Source: Calycina herbarum (taxonomy: Eukaryota; Ascomycota; Leotiomycetes; Helotiales; Pezizellaceae). From it: 64,000 nt of DNA. How positions within the stretch are numbered: the first letter of the stretch is position 1; the number at the start of each line of letters is the position of its first letter. The notes beneath the pieces were generated by a model, which was given only the letters and a program-made list of their open reading frames with translations, was not told the DNA's origin and made no database searches. Location: assembly GCA_001414485.1 (NCBI GenBank), contig LLEY01000124.1:121274-185273 (forward strand). The letters are read 5' to 3'. The position numbers were made by a program, and so were the translations under genes. Positions 36,063-47,420 of this stretch are shown here, one piece after another.

Positions 36063-36112
36063 GGAGTATAGAAACCCTATATAAAAAGTTAATAAAATTG
36101 TTTATATATATA

Positions 36113-37995
36113 TAACGTGGTTTATCAGGACCCTGCGTATATTAGAACCCTACGTATATTAGGACTCTACGTACTTTTGCTCTTCTCTACTACTTTAAAA
36201 CATAATTAAACAACTATAATATATAAATTTAACTGAAACTACTAAGAATCTAATAAACTAGACATATCTATATCTACTTAACAAGTTCGCGTATTATAAC
36301 TAGCTTTTCTATAAGTGCTACAGCGTCTACTAGTTAATTACTCTACCTTCCGACTAACCCTCTCTACACGTATATCGCGTCGAACCTGCTTATCTACGTC
36401 TTTCTACGCTAGAATATTCTGTATATCCTCTATAGTAAGTGTACTACCTTAATATATATAAGTCTTCCTAGCTCTACGACGCTTACTAAGGGCTTTATTT
36501 ACTACTTAAAGTATACGTACCTTAGTAGTTAAAAGAGTTACTTTATAAGCTAATTACTCTATACCTTTTGCTAATATAACAACTGTCTAGAAAATAGGTG
36601 TTAGCGAGCTTCCTTAGTAACTAGTAATCCAGTTCTTAATAAGAGTTGTTTATAAAAGAGCTTCGGCGGGGTTATAAGAAGTCTAAGAGACCTAAGGGTT
36701 AGCGTCGGTAGAGAGGGGCCTAGTAGAGGTCGGTGTCTATAACTTTATATTAAGCTTTAAAATCATAGTCTATAGATTAAAAGGTACTAAGCCAGCTCTG
36801 TAGAATCTAGCTTAAGCGTTTTAGGCTATTATTAATTCTATATACGCTGCTTTAAAAGCGAGAAAGAACTCGACCTTAGTAATATAGTTGATATAAGCTT
36901 TAATAAAAGTCTTAATTTATTAACTATATACCTGTTTTAAGATACTAAAACACCTAACATCGAGTAGCTAGGTTAAATAAGAAGAGTAAGTAGGTAGTCT
37001 AAGAGTAATAATATTATATACCTTATAGTACTCTTGGAATTCAGCTGATTTATAACTCTTATATCTATTAAGAATAAGTATTCGATATAGACTCTTTACT
37101 TAAGTAGAAGTATATTTATCGAAGTACTTAAGCTATTCTAGACCTGTCTTATTATTTGTCTAGCTATTACTTATTAGTTTAATAACCTAGTTATATAGAA
37201 GGCCGCTCTTAGTATACTAACTTAAGAGATAGTATTTCCTCTTTACTACTAAAAATAGAGGAATACTCCTACTTTCGCCGTTAATATAAGTAATTATAGT
37301 AGCCTATTCTCGATTACCTAACTGAACTGCCTTATCTCTGCTACGTCGATCTATACGTGTAATAACTATAGAAGAAGTGATTATGTCTATTATAAAGCTA
37401 GTTTCGTTGAAATTCTAAAAATCGTAGTCTAGAATACTATATTTTACTCTTATATTCTCTACTAGTCGAAACCACGTACTAATAAGCTTAGGATCCTTGT
37501 ATAAGGCTCTTTAGAAGTCGTAAACGCGATTAAAACGCGTCTTTAAAGCTAGTTATCGTTATATAAATCGATACGTCTAGAGCTTTCTAACACGTCTCCT
37601 TCTCCGCGATTCGAGGATATAATTCGCTATATCTTCTATACTAGCTAGCCGGGGCGTAAAGCCTCTTATATCTATATTAAGTATATATTAAATAATAACC
37701 TCCTTCTCTAATTCAGTTAAATTAGAATTTACTAGCCGACGATCGAAGAGTAGAGTATAGCTGTTTATTCTAAGACGAAGTATAGATTTAGGAACTTTAT
37801 AGATTTTTATAGCTTTTCGACGACTTAGTTTTCTTTTAGAGGTTTGAATAGCTTTAATAGCTAAAATAATACGTGCTTCTTAAGTTTGTACCTTTATTAG
37901 AAAAGGTGAAAAACGTGTGTTAAAATAATAGAGTAGAAGAGTCGGTAAAAGTACGTAGAGTTCTAATATACGTAGAGTTCTAATAAACCACGTTA
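36113..37995 (-). mobile_element. Fot1/pogo-like element, copy with intact order
   Basis: An 1883-bp element with ends TAACGTGGTTTATCAGGACC and its inverse. A 17-bp subterminal unit (AGGACCCTGCGTATATT and variants) occurs three times in a row at the left end and twice at the right. The minus strand carries a transposase relic: an N-terminal CENP-B-type region near 37700-37900, FNETSFIIDIIT near 37390-37430 (first catalytic region) and DKAVQLGNRE near 37310-37340. Stops are frequent. The related element at 39737 carries an internal inversion relative to this one. Confidence 0.88.
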
Positions 37996-38426
37996 CTCTT
38001 ACTTTATATAAAATACTAAGGATTTCTAGCTTATAGTTAACTAATAATATATAAAATAGTGTTTTAGATTTTTTATGATTTTCGTAAGAACGGGAAGGTA
38101 GGCTCTTACTTCCTATCTAGTACTATAGAACTATTAATTCAAGCGTCTTATTTAATAATCTAAGAGAGTCCTAGAATTATATTATATAATTCTAAGTAAG
38201 GAATAATATAAAGAAACGACCTAGCTTTATAGTATTTATTAATATCTAAAGAGATAGTAGCGACTTCTATTACTATATTATCTAAGAAGGTATTAAAACT
38301 AGAGAGCTCTTAAGAGAGAATAGAAATACGTTAAAGATTATTCTAAGTAGTAAAGAAGAAGCTAATAATTCTATATAATAAATATCTAGAGTTAAGAAAA
38401 GTCTTTATAAAACATTCTTTATTAAC
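37996..38426. other. AT-rich spacer between transposons
   Basis: About 430 bp, very AT-rich, with stops in all frames and no recognisable motif. It could be more of an older element. Confidence 0.5.
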
Positions 38427-39537
38427 TAACGTGTTTCACAAGCGAGCTAGCTATATAAGCGAGCTAGCTACTTTTCTAAATAACTTATTTTTAAATATAA
38501 GCTATTATATTATATAAGATACTATAAGATTATTCAAAGTCGTTACTATCTTTAGTATCTACTATTTCTACTTAATAAGTATAAGAATAAATATCTAATT
38601 TTACTATAACGCTTATAATACCTCTCTATTTAAACCTTCTTTTTTATCTCTCTACTACTCTTCTAATCGCTATTTTCTATAGAAGTAATTAAACTAATTA
38701 CCTTCTCTACTATTAATATCTCTTAACTCTAAATATATTTCCTTTTATAACTCTTATACTTAGTTATCTTATAAAGATCTATGATTTCTTTCTATATTAA
38801 TACTATTACCTAATCTGTTATATTAACTTCTTAAATAACTATAACCTATTCGCGATTACCTAGCTAAACTTTTTTACGTCTTCTATATATCTCTAAACTT
38901 ATAATAATAAGCTAAGATAATATAATATCTATTATAAAACCGGTCTTATTAAAATTATATATATTCTCGTCTATAATACTATGTTTATTCTTAAATAACT
39001 ATATAAGTATAAACTATAAGCTAATAATCCGCGGATCTTTAGTTAAAGCTCGTTAATAATTATAAGAACGACTCTATCGAGTTTTTAGCTTAGGTATATA
39101 CTAAATAAAGTTGTCTAGCTAGTTTCTACCTATAGGCTATCTATCGCGCTCCTTTAGTAAGTTATTAGCTATATCTCGTACTATATCCTTTATAGGCGAA
39201 AACTCTCTTAAATCCTACTTTAATATATATCTAATTATCGCCTCCTTCTCTAGCTTCGTAAGTTTCTTCGAATTAGGCTTGTAATCGCGTCTTAGTTAGA
39301 TTCCGACGTATTAGCTTAAAATAGTAGATCGAGAGGTATTATAAGCCTTTATAACGCTTCGTTAGATAATTAATACGTCGTTTTCAAGTGCTTAGATAGC
39401 TAAGTTAATCTTGTTTTCGTTAGAAGACATTTAGACGTTATTTAGTAGAGATAATATAACTAGAAGTTAATAATTATTATAAAGTTTAAAAAGTAGCCAG
39501 CTCGCTTATATAGCTAGCTCGCTTGTGAAACACGTTA
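38427..39537 (-). mobile_element. Deleted Fot1/pogo-like element, copy 2
   Basis: A 1111-bp element in opposite orientation to the copy at 27095, with ends TAACGTGTTTCACAAGCGAG and the inverse and the same doubled subterminal motif. The transposase relic has the same internal deletion: helix-turn-helix and the first catalytic region are present (minus strand, about 38960-39420), then directly the C-terminal stretch. Both copies are RIP-mutated. Confidence 0.9.
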
Positions 39538-39736
39538 CTACTAGTATAATAAAATAATTATAAATTAAAAAAGTAAGTAATAAATTATATAATTAAGTAA
39601 AAGTTTAGTTAGTAGAGAGATTCTTATATAAAGAGAGTATATAAGTAGACGTAGATAGATAGAAACGTATCTTATATAATATATATTTACTTCTCTTAAT
39701 ATACTCTATACTAAGTATAATAGCTATTACTTCTAT
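39538..39736. other. AT-rich spacer between transposons
   Basis: About 200 bp with no motif. It continues in character on the far side of the next element. Confidence 0.5.
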
Positions 39737-41519
39737 TAACGTGGTTTATTAGAACCTGGCGTATATTAGGACCTAGCGTACTTTTCCTTAGTATTTAACT
39801 TTGAATATTAATAAATTAACTATAATATATTAAATTAACTATAACTACTTAGAATCCAAAGAATTAGATATATCTACATCTATTTAATAAGTTCGTATAT
39901 TATAACCAGCTTTTCCGTAAGTGCTATAACGCTGTCTAGACGATTGCCTCTCCTTCTTATTACCCTCCTCTATACGTAAGTCGCGTCGTACTTACTTATT
40001 AACGTTCTTTTAAGTTAAAAGATCTTAGACATCCTCTACTATAAGTGCCCCCTCTTAATATACACGAGTCTTTTTAGCTCTACAGCGTTTGCTTAAGGCT
40101 TTATTCGCTGCTCGAAGAGTACGTACTTCAGCAGATAACAAGGTTATCTTATAAGCTATTCGCTCTATACCTTTTGCTAATATAGCAACTGTCTTAAATA
40201 GTAGAGTCGGCGAGCTCCCCTAGTAACAGGTAATCCGTTTCTAAATAAGAGTCGATTATAAGAGCGCTTTAGTAGGGTTTGAGAGAGTCTAGGAGATCTA
40301 AGTATTAAAATTAGTAGTAGAGAGTCTTAAGAGAGTTAGAGTCTATAACCTTACGTTAAGCTTTAAAAGTACTACTATAAAAGCTAAAAAGAACTCTATC
40401 TTTGTAATATAGTTAATATAAGCTTTGATAAACGTCTTAATCTACCGACTATACGTCTACTTTAATATACTAAAGCACTTAATATTAAGTGGTTAGGTTA
40501 TATAGGATAAGTAGAGAGGTAGTCTAAGAGTTATAATATTATATACTTTATAATACTCTTGAAATTCAGCTGATTTATAACTCTTATACCTATCTAACAC
40601 TAGTATTCGATATAGACTCTTTATATAACTAGTAGTATATTTATTAAAGTGTTTTAGCTATTCTAGACCTGTCTTGTTATTTGTCTATCTATTACTTATC
40701 GGTTTAATAACCTAGTCGTATAGGAGGCCGCCGTCTGTATACTAATTTATAAGATAATTCTTCTCTTAGATAACTAAAAATAAAGAGATATCCTAACCCT
40801 CGCTATTAATATAAGCAATTGCTATAGCCTATTCCCGATTACCTAGCTAAACTACCTTGCCTCTGCTACGTCGATCTACACGTGTAATAACTATTATAAG
40901 GTAAATCACACCTATTATAAAGCCTATTTCGTCGAAGTTATAGAAATCGTAATCTAAAACGCTATATTTCGCTCTTATATTTTATATAAGTCGGAACTAG
41001 GGTTAAAGACGCGTTTTAATCGCGTTTACGACTTCTAAAGAGCCTTATATAAAGATCCTAACCTAATTAGTACGTAGTTATTATTATATAAATCGATATA
41101 TCTAAAGCTTACTAACACGTTTCTCTCTCTATGATTTAAGGATATAATTTACTATATCTTCTATACTAGCTAGCTAGGGTGTAAACCCTCTAGAATCTAA
41201 GTTAAGTATATTCTAAAGAATCACTTCCTCTTTGAGTTAAGTTAATTTAATATTTGCTGGCCGTTGTTCTAGGAGAGGAAGTTAGCTGTTTATTCTACGG
41301 CGAAGGCTAGTTTTAGAGACTTTGTAGATTTTTATAGTAGACCGACGACTAAGCTTTTTAGATAATCGGATAGCCTCGATAGCTAAGATAATTTAAGCTT
41401 CTTAAGTTTGAATTTCTATTAGTAGTTGTTGAGATAACGCGTGTTAAAATAATAAAGTAGAGAAGATAGGAAAAGTGTACCAGGTTCTGATATACGCCAG
41501 GTCCTGATAAACTACGTTA
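39737..41519 (-). mobile_element. Fot1/pogo-like element carrying a 77-bp internal inversion
   Basis: A 1783-bp relative of the element at 36113, with ends TAACGTGGTTTATTAGAACC and TCCTGATAAACTACGTTA and two 17-bp subterminal units at each end. The minus-strand transposase relic is collinear with 36113-37995 except for a missing stretch of about 100 bp near 40370 and an inverted block at 40999-41075. The inverted block is the reverse complement of 37474-37550. Confidence 0.88.
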
Positions 41520-41867
41520 TAGATAATATAGTATAGCTATACTTAAGATAAAAGTATAATAAGTATACTAGAAGTAATAAATATAGTATCTTTATATCTA
41601 TTATCTAAAAGTTTTTTATAATATATTCTTAACTTTCTATTTTATAACTAAATAGAATTAAAAGTTCTTAAATACTTTTATCTTTTCTATTTATTAATTA
41701 GTTAGCCTAATTTTTTTAGTCTATATAAGTAAAAGATAAGAGAAGATACTAGAGCGTCTAAGAATAAGATAATAAGTTTCTATACTAGGTTATTATAATT
41801 CTATAGACTATTATTCAAAAATAGTAAAACTTTAATTAGAATAGATAAACGACAGTAGATATATATA
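41520..41867. other. Right edge of the AT-rich compartment
   Basis: About 350 bp of AT-rich sequence without motifs. Composition rises sharply to gene-like values after about 41,950, inside the kinase relic. Confidence 0.5.
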
Positions 41868-42512
41868 TCATAGTAGCTTATAGCTCTTATTATCACTAGT
41901 AGAAAGTTCTAAGTAGATGTTCCGAGTTCTAAGTTCTCTTATAAAGAAAATTTCTTTTATCCTAGTATGGTGGCTTTCTTCAGAAGTTCGACTTCTAAAG
42001 TTGGTAGCAAGTATAACTTTTTCACTAGTATATAAGAAATCGGGCACCATTTCTGAATGACGGGAGGCAGTGCGCAAGCGCTGAATCCAGCCTACAAACC
42101 ATTTGCGTACACGAGCTCCAACACCTACTCCACCTCCAGCTACGTTAATTAAGTAGTAAATATCAGCATAGATACCGTCATAGGTCTCGGCAGTGCGATT
42201 ATGGGTGAATCTTTCCAGCCTTTCCGCTCCTTCCAACAACCTGGTAACGAGTTCGAGGAAGATACATCCCATGTTCTTGAAACAACCCCTCCTTCCAGTG
42301 CCCTCTCTGGTGGTGAATAGGTAGTAGATCCGTTGAGCGTTGTGGCTCCGCTTGTGACCTTTGCTTGAGACGGCCCGACCCAAATCTACGATTTTCAAAG
42401 TCCCATCTTACAAGCAAAGTATAATTTCTTATTTCAAATCTCCATGTCAACAAAATTGCTTCTCGATTATTGTGGGTATGACACGAGCTGGGGTTCCACT
42501 GGCGGTGCCGAG
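41868..42512 (-). pseudogene. Protein kinase-like relic (catalytic loop and C-lobe)
   Basis: Minus-strand reading gives the catalytic loop HGDLK (42432-42446), the metal-binding DGTLKIVDLG (DFG replaced by DLG), a helix F region NMGCIFLELVTRLLEG, and a C-terminal end matching the HET-associated fungal kinases (SEMVPDFL, then KEIF). TGA stands just before HGDLK (42447-42449), TAA after it (42429-42431) and TAA before DGT (42408-42410). All fit CGA or CAA codons changed by one C-to-T step. The N-lobe is not found. It lies at the border of the transposon block, so RIP spreading from the repeats is the likely cause of death. An 176-codon downstream frame remains open. Confidence 0.6.
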
Positions 42513-43056
42513 TCATGTGGAATCTACTTCTTCTGCTTCGTAGGTGAGATTCTGGGCATCAAACAAGTGTATGACTTTTTAAGTCACCAACTAATCCACA
42601 ATTTTACCTCAAACTTCAGAGGCATTTGTGATTGTCCCAAGCAGGCATGGAAAGGCCTTGTCAGTAGTTGCGGAGATTTGCCTCTTCGCAATGGAAGTTT
42701 AGATGAAACTTATCCCTTTATTTGTAGGTGGCAAGCAATAGCATCAGATACTGGTGTGGGTTTTTGCCAGCAGTTATCACTAGAATAAATACACACTGTT
42801 TTTTTCCCTGAAATCCTGCTCATCAGAACTGAAAATTCGCTTGACCACAAGTTACATCCCCTGTATAAGTTAATAAGGAATTCGGCTACTAAGATAATTT
42901 CACGTCACCTATTTATCGCCCGAAGTCCAAAGGTCATCATGAGCTTTGTAGATGCGGACCATCCAAATTATCTCAAAGCTACGACTCCACCGAACGGCCA
43001 TCTATGAAAGGCATGATAGTATTGAAAGCCAGATCCGGGTTTAGAAAATTGCCTCG

Positions 43057-43524
43057 TTATTTTCGAACTTCTGGAGTGAGAACATACCACGCCACCACTA
43101 AGCTCGGTCGAAGTCCTACGCGTTTTGTTACTCCAGTTCGGTTCTTGATTGATACTTTAGCCGTGCCATCGACTTTCCAAAACATCTCAGCGCCTCCTTC
43201 TTCACCAGTACCATAATATACCTCAGGAACCCGGGGAATATTGGCGGCAAGCTGAACATCTTGCGGAGTTGACAAGGGTTTGTCGAGTCTCAAGGCGTAA
43301 ATGGTGCGGGCTTGGGTTGGCGAGAGTGCCAGGGGTTGGTTCTCAGAGGATGGCTGCTTGATGGTTTTGGTGATTCGAACAAGATCTGCAGCTTGTTCGT
43401 ACGAATAGCCGAAGCGTTCTTGCCACATTTTGATTGTTGCTTTGGATGGATCGTCTTCGTTGTCCTCCGGGTCCTCATACGCGGCACTGATGGCCATGTT
43501 GTCCAATTCGTCAAGAAGATCCAT
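43057..43524 (-). CDS. Small conserved-looking hypothetical protein, 155 residues
   Basis: One exon. The ATG at 43524 (MDLLDELDNMAISAAYEDPE) is preferred over a start 138 bp upstream, because the intervening residues look like untranslated leader. The N-terminus is acidic (PEDNEDDPSK), followed by a helical stretch MWQERFGYSYEQAADLVRI and a basic, probably folded C-terminal half ending WYVLTPEVRK. No domain was recognised. There are no in-frame stops, unlike the two relics on either side. Expression is not shown, and it could be a chance survivor of a larger decayed locus. Confidence 0.5.
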   Translation of the reverse strand: MDLLDELDNMAISAAYEDPEDNEDDPSKATIKMWQERFGYSYEQAADLVRITKTIKQPSSENQPLALSPTQARTIYALRLDKPLSTPQDVQLAANIPRVPEVYYGTGEEGGAEMFWKVDGTAKVSIKNRTGVTKRVGLRPSLVVAWYVLTPEVRK

Positions 43525-43908
43525 TGCGGTTGGCGTGTTTTGCTTGATATTTTGTTTGACATGAAAGTGGATGTTGGAAGAAAGCAAGTGAGACGTGAAT
43601 TGGGAGCCACAAGCGTGGTTTAACTGAGAAATTTCTATGTCATAACCGCCGGGCGCTAACATCGACTAGTGCAACACCACGAAAATTCCTAAGTTTAGAA
43701 AGCTACTAGGGCATTTGGGCGAATTTCTTGTGCGATTGCGCTTTAACTCATAGCTGGCTTCCACATAGTGGAAAATGAACCCTACTTTATTCTAGTCTTC
43801 AGCCTCTTTTGCATTCGGGCCGCTTCTTTGTGATTTTGTGTTTTGCGAGAATATTCGGTTCCATGGTCACTGTATTTCTCCTGCCTTGAAGTGATCTCGG
43901 TGTTCGAA

Positions 43909-45175
43909 TTATGGCCCGTTTGCACATCTTTCGAACATGAAACCAATGTTGTCGCTTGTCAACTTTCCCCCCATCCATTCAGAGTCATGAAAGAGCCGAA
44001 CTGGCGGCGCTAGTAAGTAGGCAGCAATTTCATTCTTTGCGTCAGAGAATGTGCCTTCCGTAAGGGACATACTGGGAATCTGATCTGTCCTAACTTTTAA
44101 AGGCTGTGCGTTCTCAACATGGTGTAATTTTCGATCATTTACCTTCAAGCGAGTCGTGCATTGATATCTGAGATGCAAAAGTTTCCTTTCTCCACAAGTT
44201 TTAGGCGATGTCGGGGTGATGACTGCGACCTATTGACATCTCCTTCAGTTTCGGCAAACCTGGCTCGGTTTGGCGGTTTTCTAGGTCTAGGATTGAGATT
44301 TTAACAAGATAGAATACTTGGTTAGCTTAATTTGACAGGAGGCTTTGAATGTATTACAGGATTTCTGCGCCAAACCCGAATGAGTTTATCACATTATATG
44401 CCGATTTAGTGTGGAATGCTCGGAAGCTTAATGAGTAAATGTACTGACCGAGACACAAGCAGCTGTGTATCTTGCCAAAATATATTCCCTCACTGGTTGG
44501 ACTGAGGAAGAGAAGAGAACAGCATATCAAAGGGGACATGTCCATCTTCTCAGGGTGAATACCGGTGCTTTAAAAGTAATCTGGCGAGATGTTGCTCAGG
44601 GACGCTCCCAGATGGCTTGGAAGGACAAGTGCAACTCATATGCTCACGAAGAAATGTGTAGAGCAACATGTTCATATCGCTTGGATGATCGGTAGGCTTC
44701 GCTTTTGGCGGCACCGAGTCCAACTCGGATGATCTCGTTGAATTCGGAAGATGCATTACTCGGGTTATGTGGGAAATACCACTTTCAATCAGAGCGGGAT
44801 TTTCGGAAGTAAATGCACTCAAACCAATGCGTATTTTCAACTCGATTTGTGACAATGATCCACGAGTATCCGGGGGCGGTTTCAAATCCTTAAGTGCAAT
44901 AAGTTTAGGATACGCACATAGCGTAGTCTTCTGAGGTCACTGTGAACCAGTTAGCTCTTTCAATCGATTCAATAGGACACATGCGGTGCTGAAGAGAACC
45001 AGGCCTCGTTTTATCAATGTTGCTTAAAGTTCAGGATCATTTGATAACTTACACAGACTATTCTTTCACCATCTTTCAAAAGCTTCCATACTCTTAACCT
45101 GAGATGTTCCTCTTCAGCTATGCTAACTTGCTTTATATGATCCGCTAGAATATAAATTTCCACATCCAATCGGCG
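43909..45175 (-). pseudogene. DUF7580-type fungal protein relic
   Basis: Minus-strand segments follow the order of fungal DUF7580 proteins. A charged helical part (RRLDVEIYILADHIKQ, near 45100-45165) ends at a splice donor GTAAGT. The likely intron is 44989-45052. A block LYTFLREHMSCTCP and EQHLARLLLKH (44560-44660) matches the C-x-C...H-x-A-x-L-x-L signature. The block AAYLLAPPVRLFHDSEWMGG (43960-44040) matches the conserved LxxxWL region. TGA codons at 44550-44552 and 44490-44492 interrupt otherwise continuous similarity, and frameshifts are needed near 44900 and 44180. Such proteins are often linked to allorecognition loci. No functional product is expected. Confidence 0.5.
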
Positions 45176-45756
45176 CAGGATGCATTACGATTCTCGGCGC
45201 CTAATCTCAACGTAATTGCTGAAACCCTGGATATTGCAAAATGGAGCGGATCGTCAGATTCCATCATGGAAGAAGAATCCTTGAGGATTATTCGGCGGGG
45301 CTGGTGTTCTTTTTTGTGAAGAATTGGATAGAAGATGTCAGGTGAACTTGAGGCCGACCAACCAATCACGACAGCCACATGAGAGACTTGGTCGTTGTTT
45401 TCCAGCATCTACTTTGATAAAGATTTTACGAACCATTTTAGAACAATCGAACTTATTTTCTGAGGTAGTTCACGAAAATTAGGAACTTGATTTCTCAGTT
45501 CTCCTACACCTCCTCGGTTAATAGCTTTGTCCATCTGGAGAATGTGCATGAGAAGAAATAAGGGTGCCGGAGAAAAATTGCCGAACTTCTTAAATAACCT
45601 ATAAGCACCCAACAGAACAGCAATTTTCCTACGATGCATGTTAGCAATACTAAGACACGCAGTACTTGATCTCAGCTCACAATTTGGAATGCAATAGTAT
45701 TAATAGAATCTGCAATTATATTTCCAGCATTATTACGACCATGCCAGAGATCGAGT
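45176..45756. other. Region between the DUF7580 relic and the Atg38-like gene
   Basis: Two short minus-strand frames (about 45409-45639 and 45145-45408) could be upstream exons of the DUF7580 relic, but they show no motif and join poorly. Otherwise nothing was recognised. The interval also contains the 3' flank of the Atg38-like gene. Confidence 0.4.
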
Positions 45757-47420
45757 CTACCCGGCCAAGAACCTACCAGAACCAGACTCGTTGTCTTTCT
45801 TCGCCAACGAGTCCTTGCCATCTTTCCCCGACGTACCCTCACGTCGGGTTTTCGCGCCCTCCTTTAATTTCTCCCAGCGGTCTCGATACCTTGTCACAAC
45901 CATCTTCAGCTTCTCATTATCTTTAGCCAACCGCTCAATCTCTTGCCCGCCAAATGAAACTTGCTCCTCCAGCTCCAGGACCTTTCGCTTGAGGGCTTCG
46001 TCGGAATTCTGATTGGGGTGTTGTTCTCTGGCCGGGCTCGAAGAACGGAAAAATCTAATACTTTCCTGTAATGCCATACTACTTTTCTGCGCTCCCATCT
46101 CGAAAGCACTAAGTCGTTTGCTAAGTCTATCCACGATTTCTTTCATGCTCTGGTTCTCCGTGAGCAACTCCTCGACCCTATTTTCAAGTTGTTTGCTGCT
46201 TGCAACCCTCTTGATGCCCGATTTCTTGATGAAAGCCGTGGAATTGGGCATTGGTGTTTCTCTCGCATCCTCGAAATCATCTTCTTCGTTTGGGTCTGCA
46301 AAGAGTTCGGGGTTCTCGCTGTGCATGGAAGCTGCTAGCCGGCGTTTTTCCTTTTGGTCGAAAGATAATATTTGTGCATAGGACATTGTGTGACCCGCAG
46401 TTGGAACTACGTAGAAAGAGTCATTCGCGGAATTCCCGTCGCGTGTGGTGGCTCGGAGAGCTGCTCGAGATATATATTTGGATAGATCTGGCTCCGTTCT
46501 TAAATTGTCCGTGATGTTCGATGATTTCCTTTTCACAGATGGCCCTGGATCCCGCTCAACGGGCTCCTTCACCTCCTCTGCGGCTAAAGGCAGCCCCGCA
46601 AATGCAAGAGGGGCAGAAAGCTTGTTGAGAAGGCTCCCCACGGTGCTATAAAACCGTGAAAAGTTCTCGTCGGTCGCATTTGTGTTGGTTGTAGCATGTT
46701 CAGCTACAGCAGTTGCCCGCGACGTTGAAGTCTGTGAATCGGCCTTTGGTGGACTGGTATGAGAAGGTGGTACCCAGCTGGGTTGAGCGGTTGAGTGTTC
46801 GGGGATGCTGCCTGGCACCTTTGTTCGTTTCCCGTCTCTCCTTGGGTGTGCTTCCAAACTTCCCGGTGCTTGCTGACTCGACACGCTGGGTGATAACGGC
46901 AGTCTTGTATAGTCCTTTCGAATGCCTCGAGCGCTGGCCAGATTACTGGCGATCGACGAGCTCAAGTCGCGAGGCGGGAGGCGCCTAGGATGTTGTAGGC
47001 TCGGCGGGTTTCTCAGAGGAGAGGAGGATCGAGTGCCAACATCGGATTTCGAGGCTCGTAGCTCGGCGACTGCGGCAGACGTAGATAGAGGCTTCTCTGC
47101 CAGAAGTTGGACTTCGGGTTCTGCAGATGTAGCCGCAGGGGGATTCTCGGAGGGGTAACGAAGGAGTTCTGATAATCGCTGGTGATGATGCTCTAAAAGC
47201 CGCAAAGTCCTCATAGCCTCTGCACTTCCTGTCCCCGAGGCAGCCTTCGCGAATTCTCCTGCCGCCAAAGCATGTTCGTTGATTGCGACCGTTGTGTCTG
47301 AACTGGATGTTGCGACAGAAGCTGCTCGAGCATGATCGTGCGCCTATAAAGAATTAGCCTTCCGGGGAGGGTATTTCGACTTGATTTGTAGCTCACCAGA
47401 GTCAGGGGAGAGGACTCCAT
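45757..47420 (-). CDS. MIT-domain coiled-coil protein, Atg38/NRBF2-like
   Basis: Two exons: 47397-47420 (MESSPLTL) and 45757-47343. The 53-nt intron (GTGAGC to TATAG) gives 536 residues. Residues about 9-70 form a MIT-like helical hairpin (AHDHARAASV, then EHALAAGEFAKAA, then LLEHHHQRLSELL). A long Ser/Pro-rich disordered middle follows. Two coiled coils lie at about 394-424 (ENRVEELLTENQSMKEIVDR) and 456-504 (ALKRKVLELEEQ, then WEKLKEG). N-terminal MIT plus C-terminal coiled coil is the plan of Atg38/NRBF2, the autophagy-specific subunit that bridges the class III PI 3-kinase complex I. The assignment rests on architecture, not a strong motif. It sits between a relic and the 409-residue gene. 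Confidence 0.72.

Larger units (their letters stand above)
34437..36112 (+). mobile_element. Tc1/mariner-like element remains
   Basis: A Tc1-like transposase relic (34494-36062) with flanks, inserted after the element C pol fragment. Inverted ends could not be matched with confidence; the left side carries CTATCAAAAAGTCGCGACGCG and the right side is strongly AT-rich. The first 500 bp keep normal base composition while the last 600 bp are AT-rich. A solo LTR lies within it at 35040-35502. Confidence 0.7.

Noticed and set aside
34437..36112. Inverted terminal repeats for the Tc1-like element
   Set aside because: The candidate ends resemble each other weakly and in direct, not inverted, orientation; exact boundaries are left open.
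1..41900. Possible CRISPR or other prokaryotic defence array among the many short repeats
   Set aside because: The repeats are LTRs, inverted ends and AT-rich microsatellites; there is no regular repeat-spacer pattern and the sequence is fungal.
42444..42788. 114-codon plus-strand frame with several Cys
   Set aside because: No recognised motif, and it overlaps the better supported kinase relic on the other strand.
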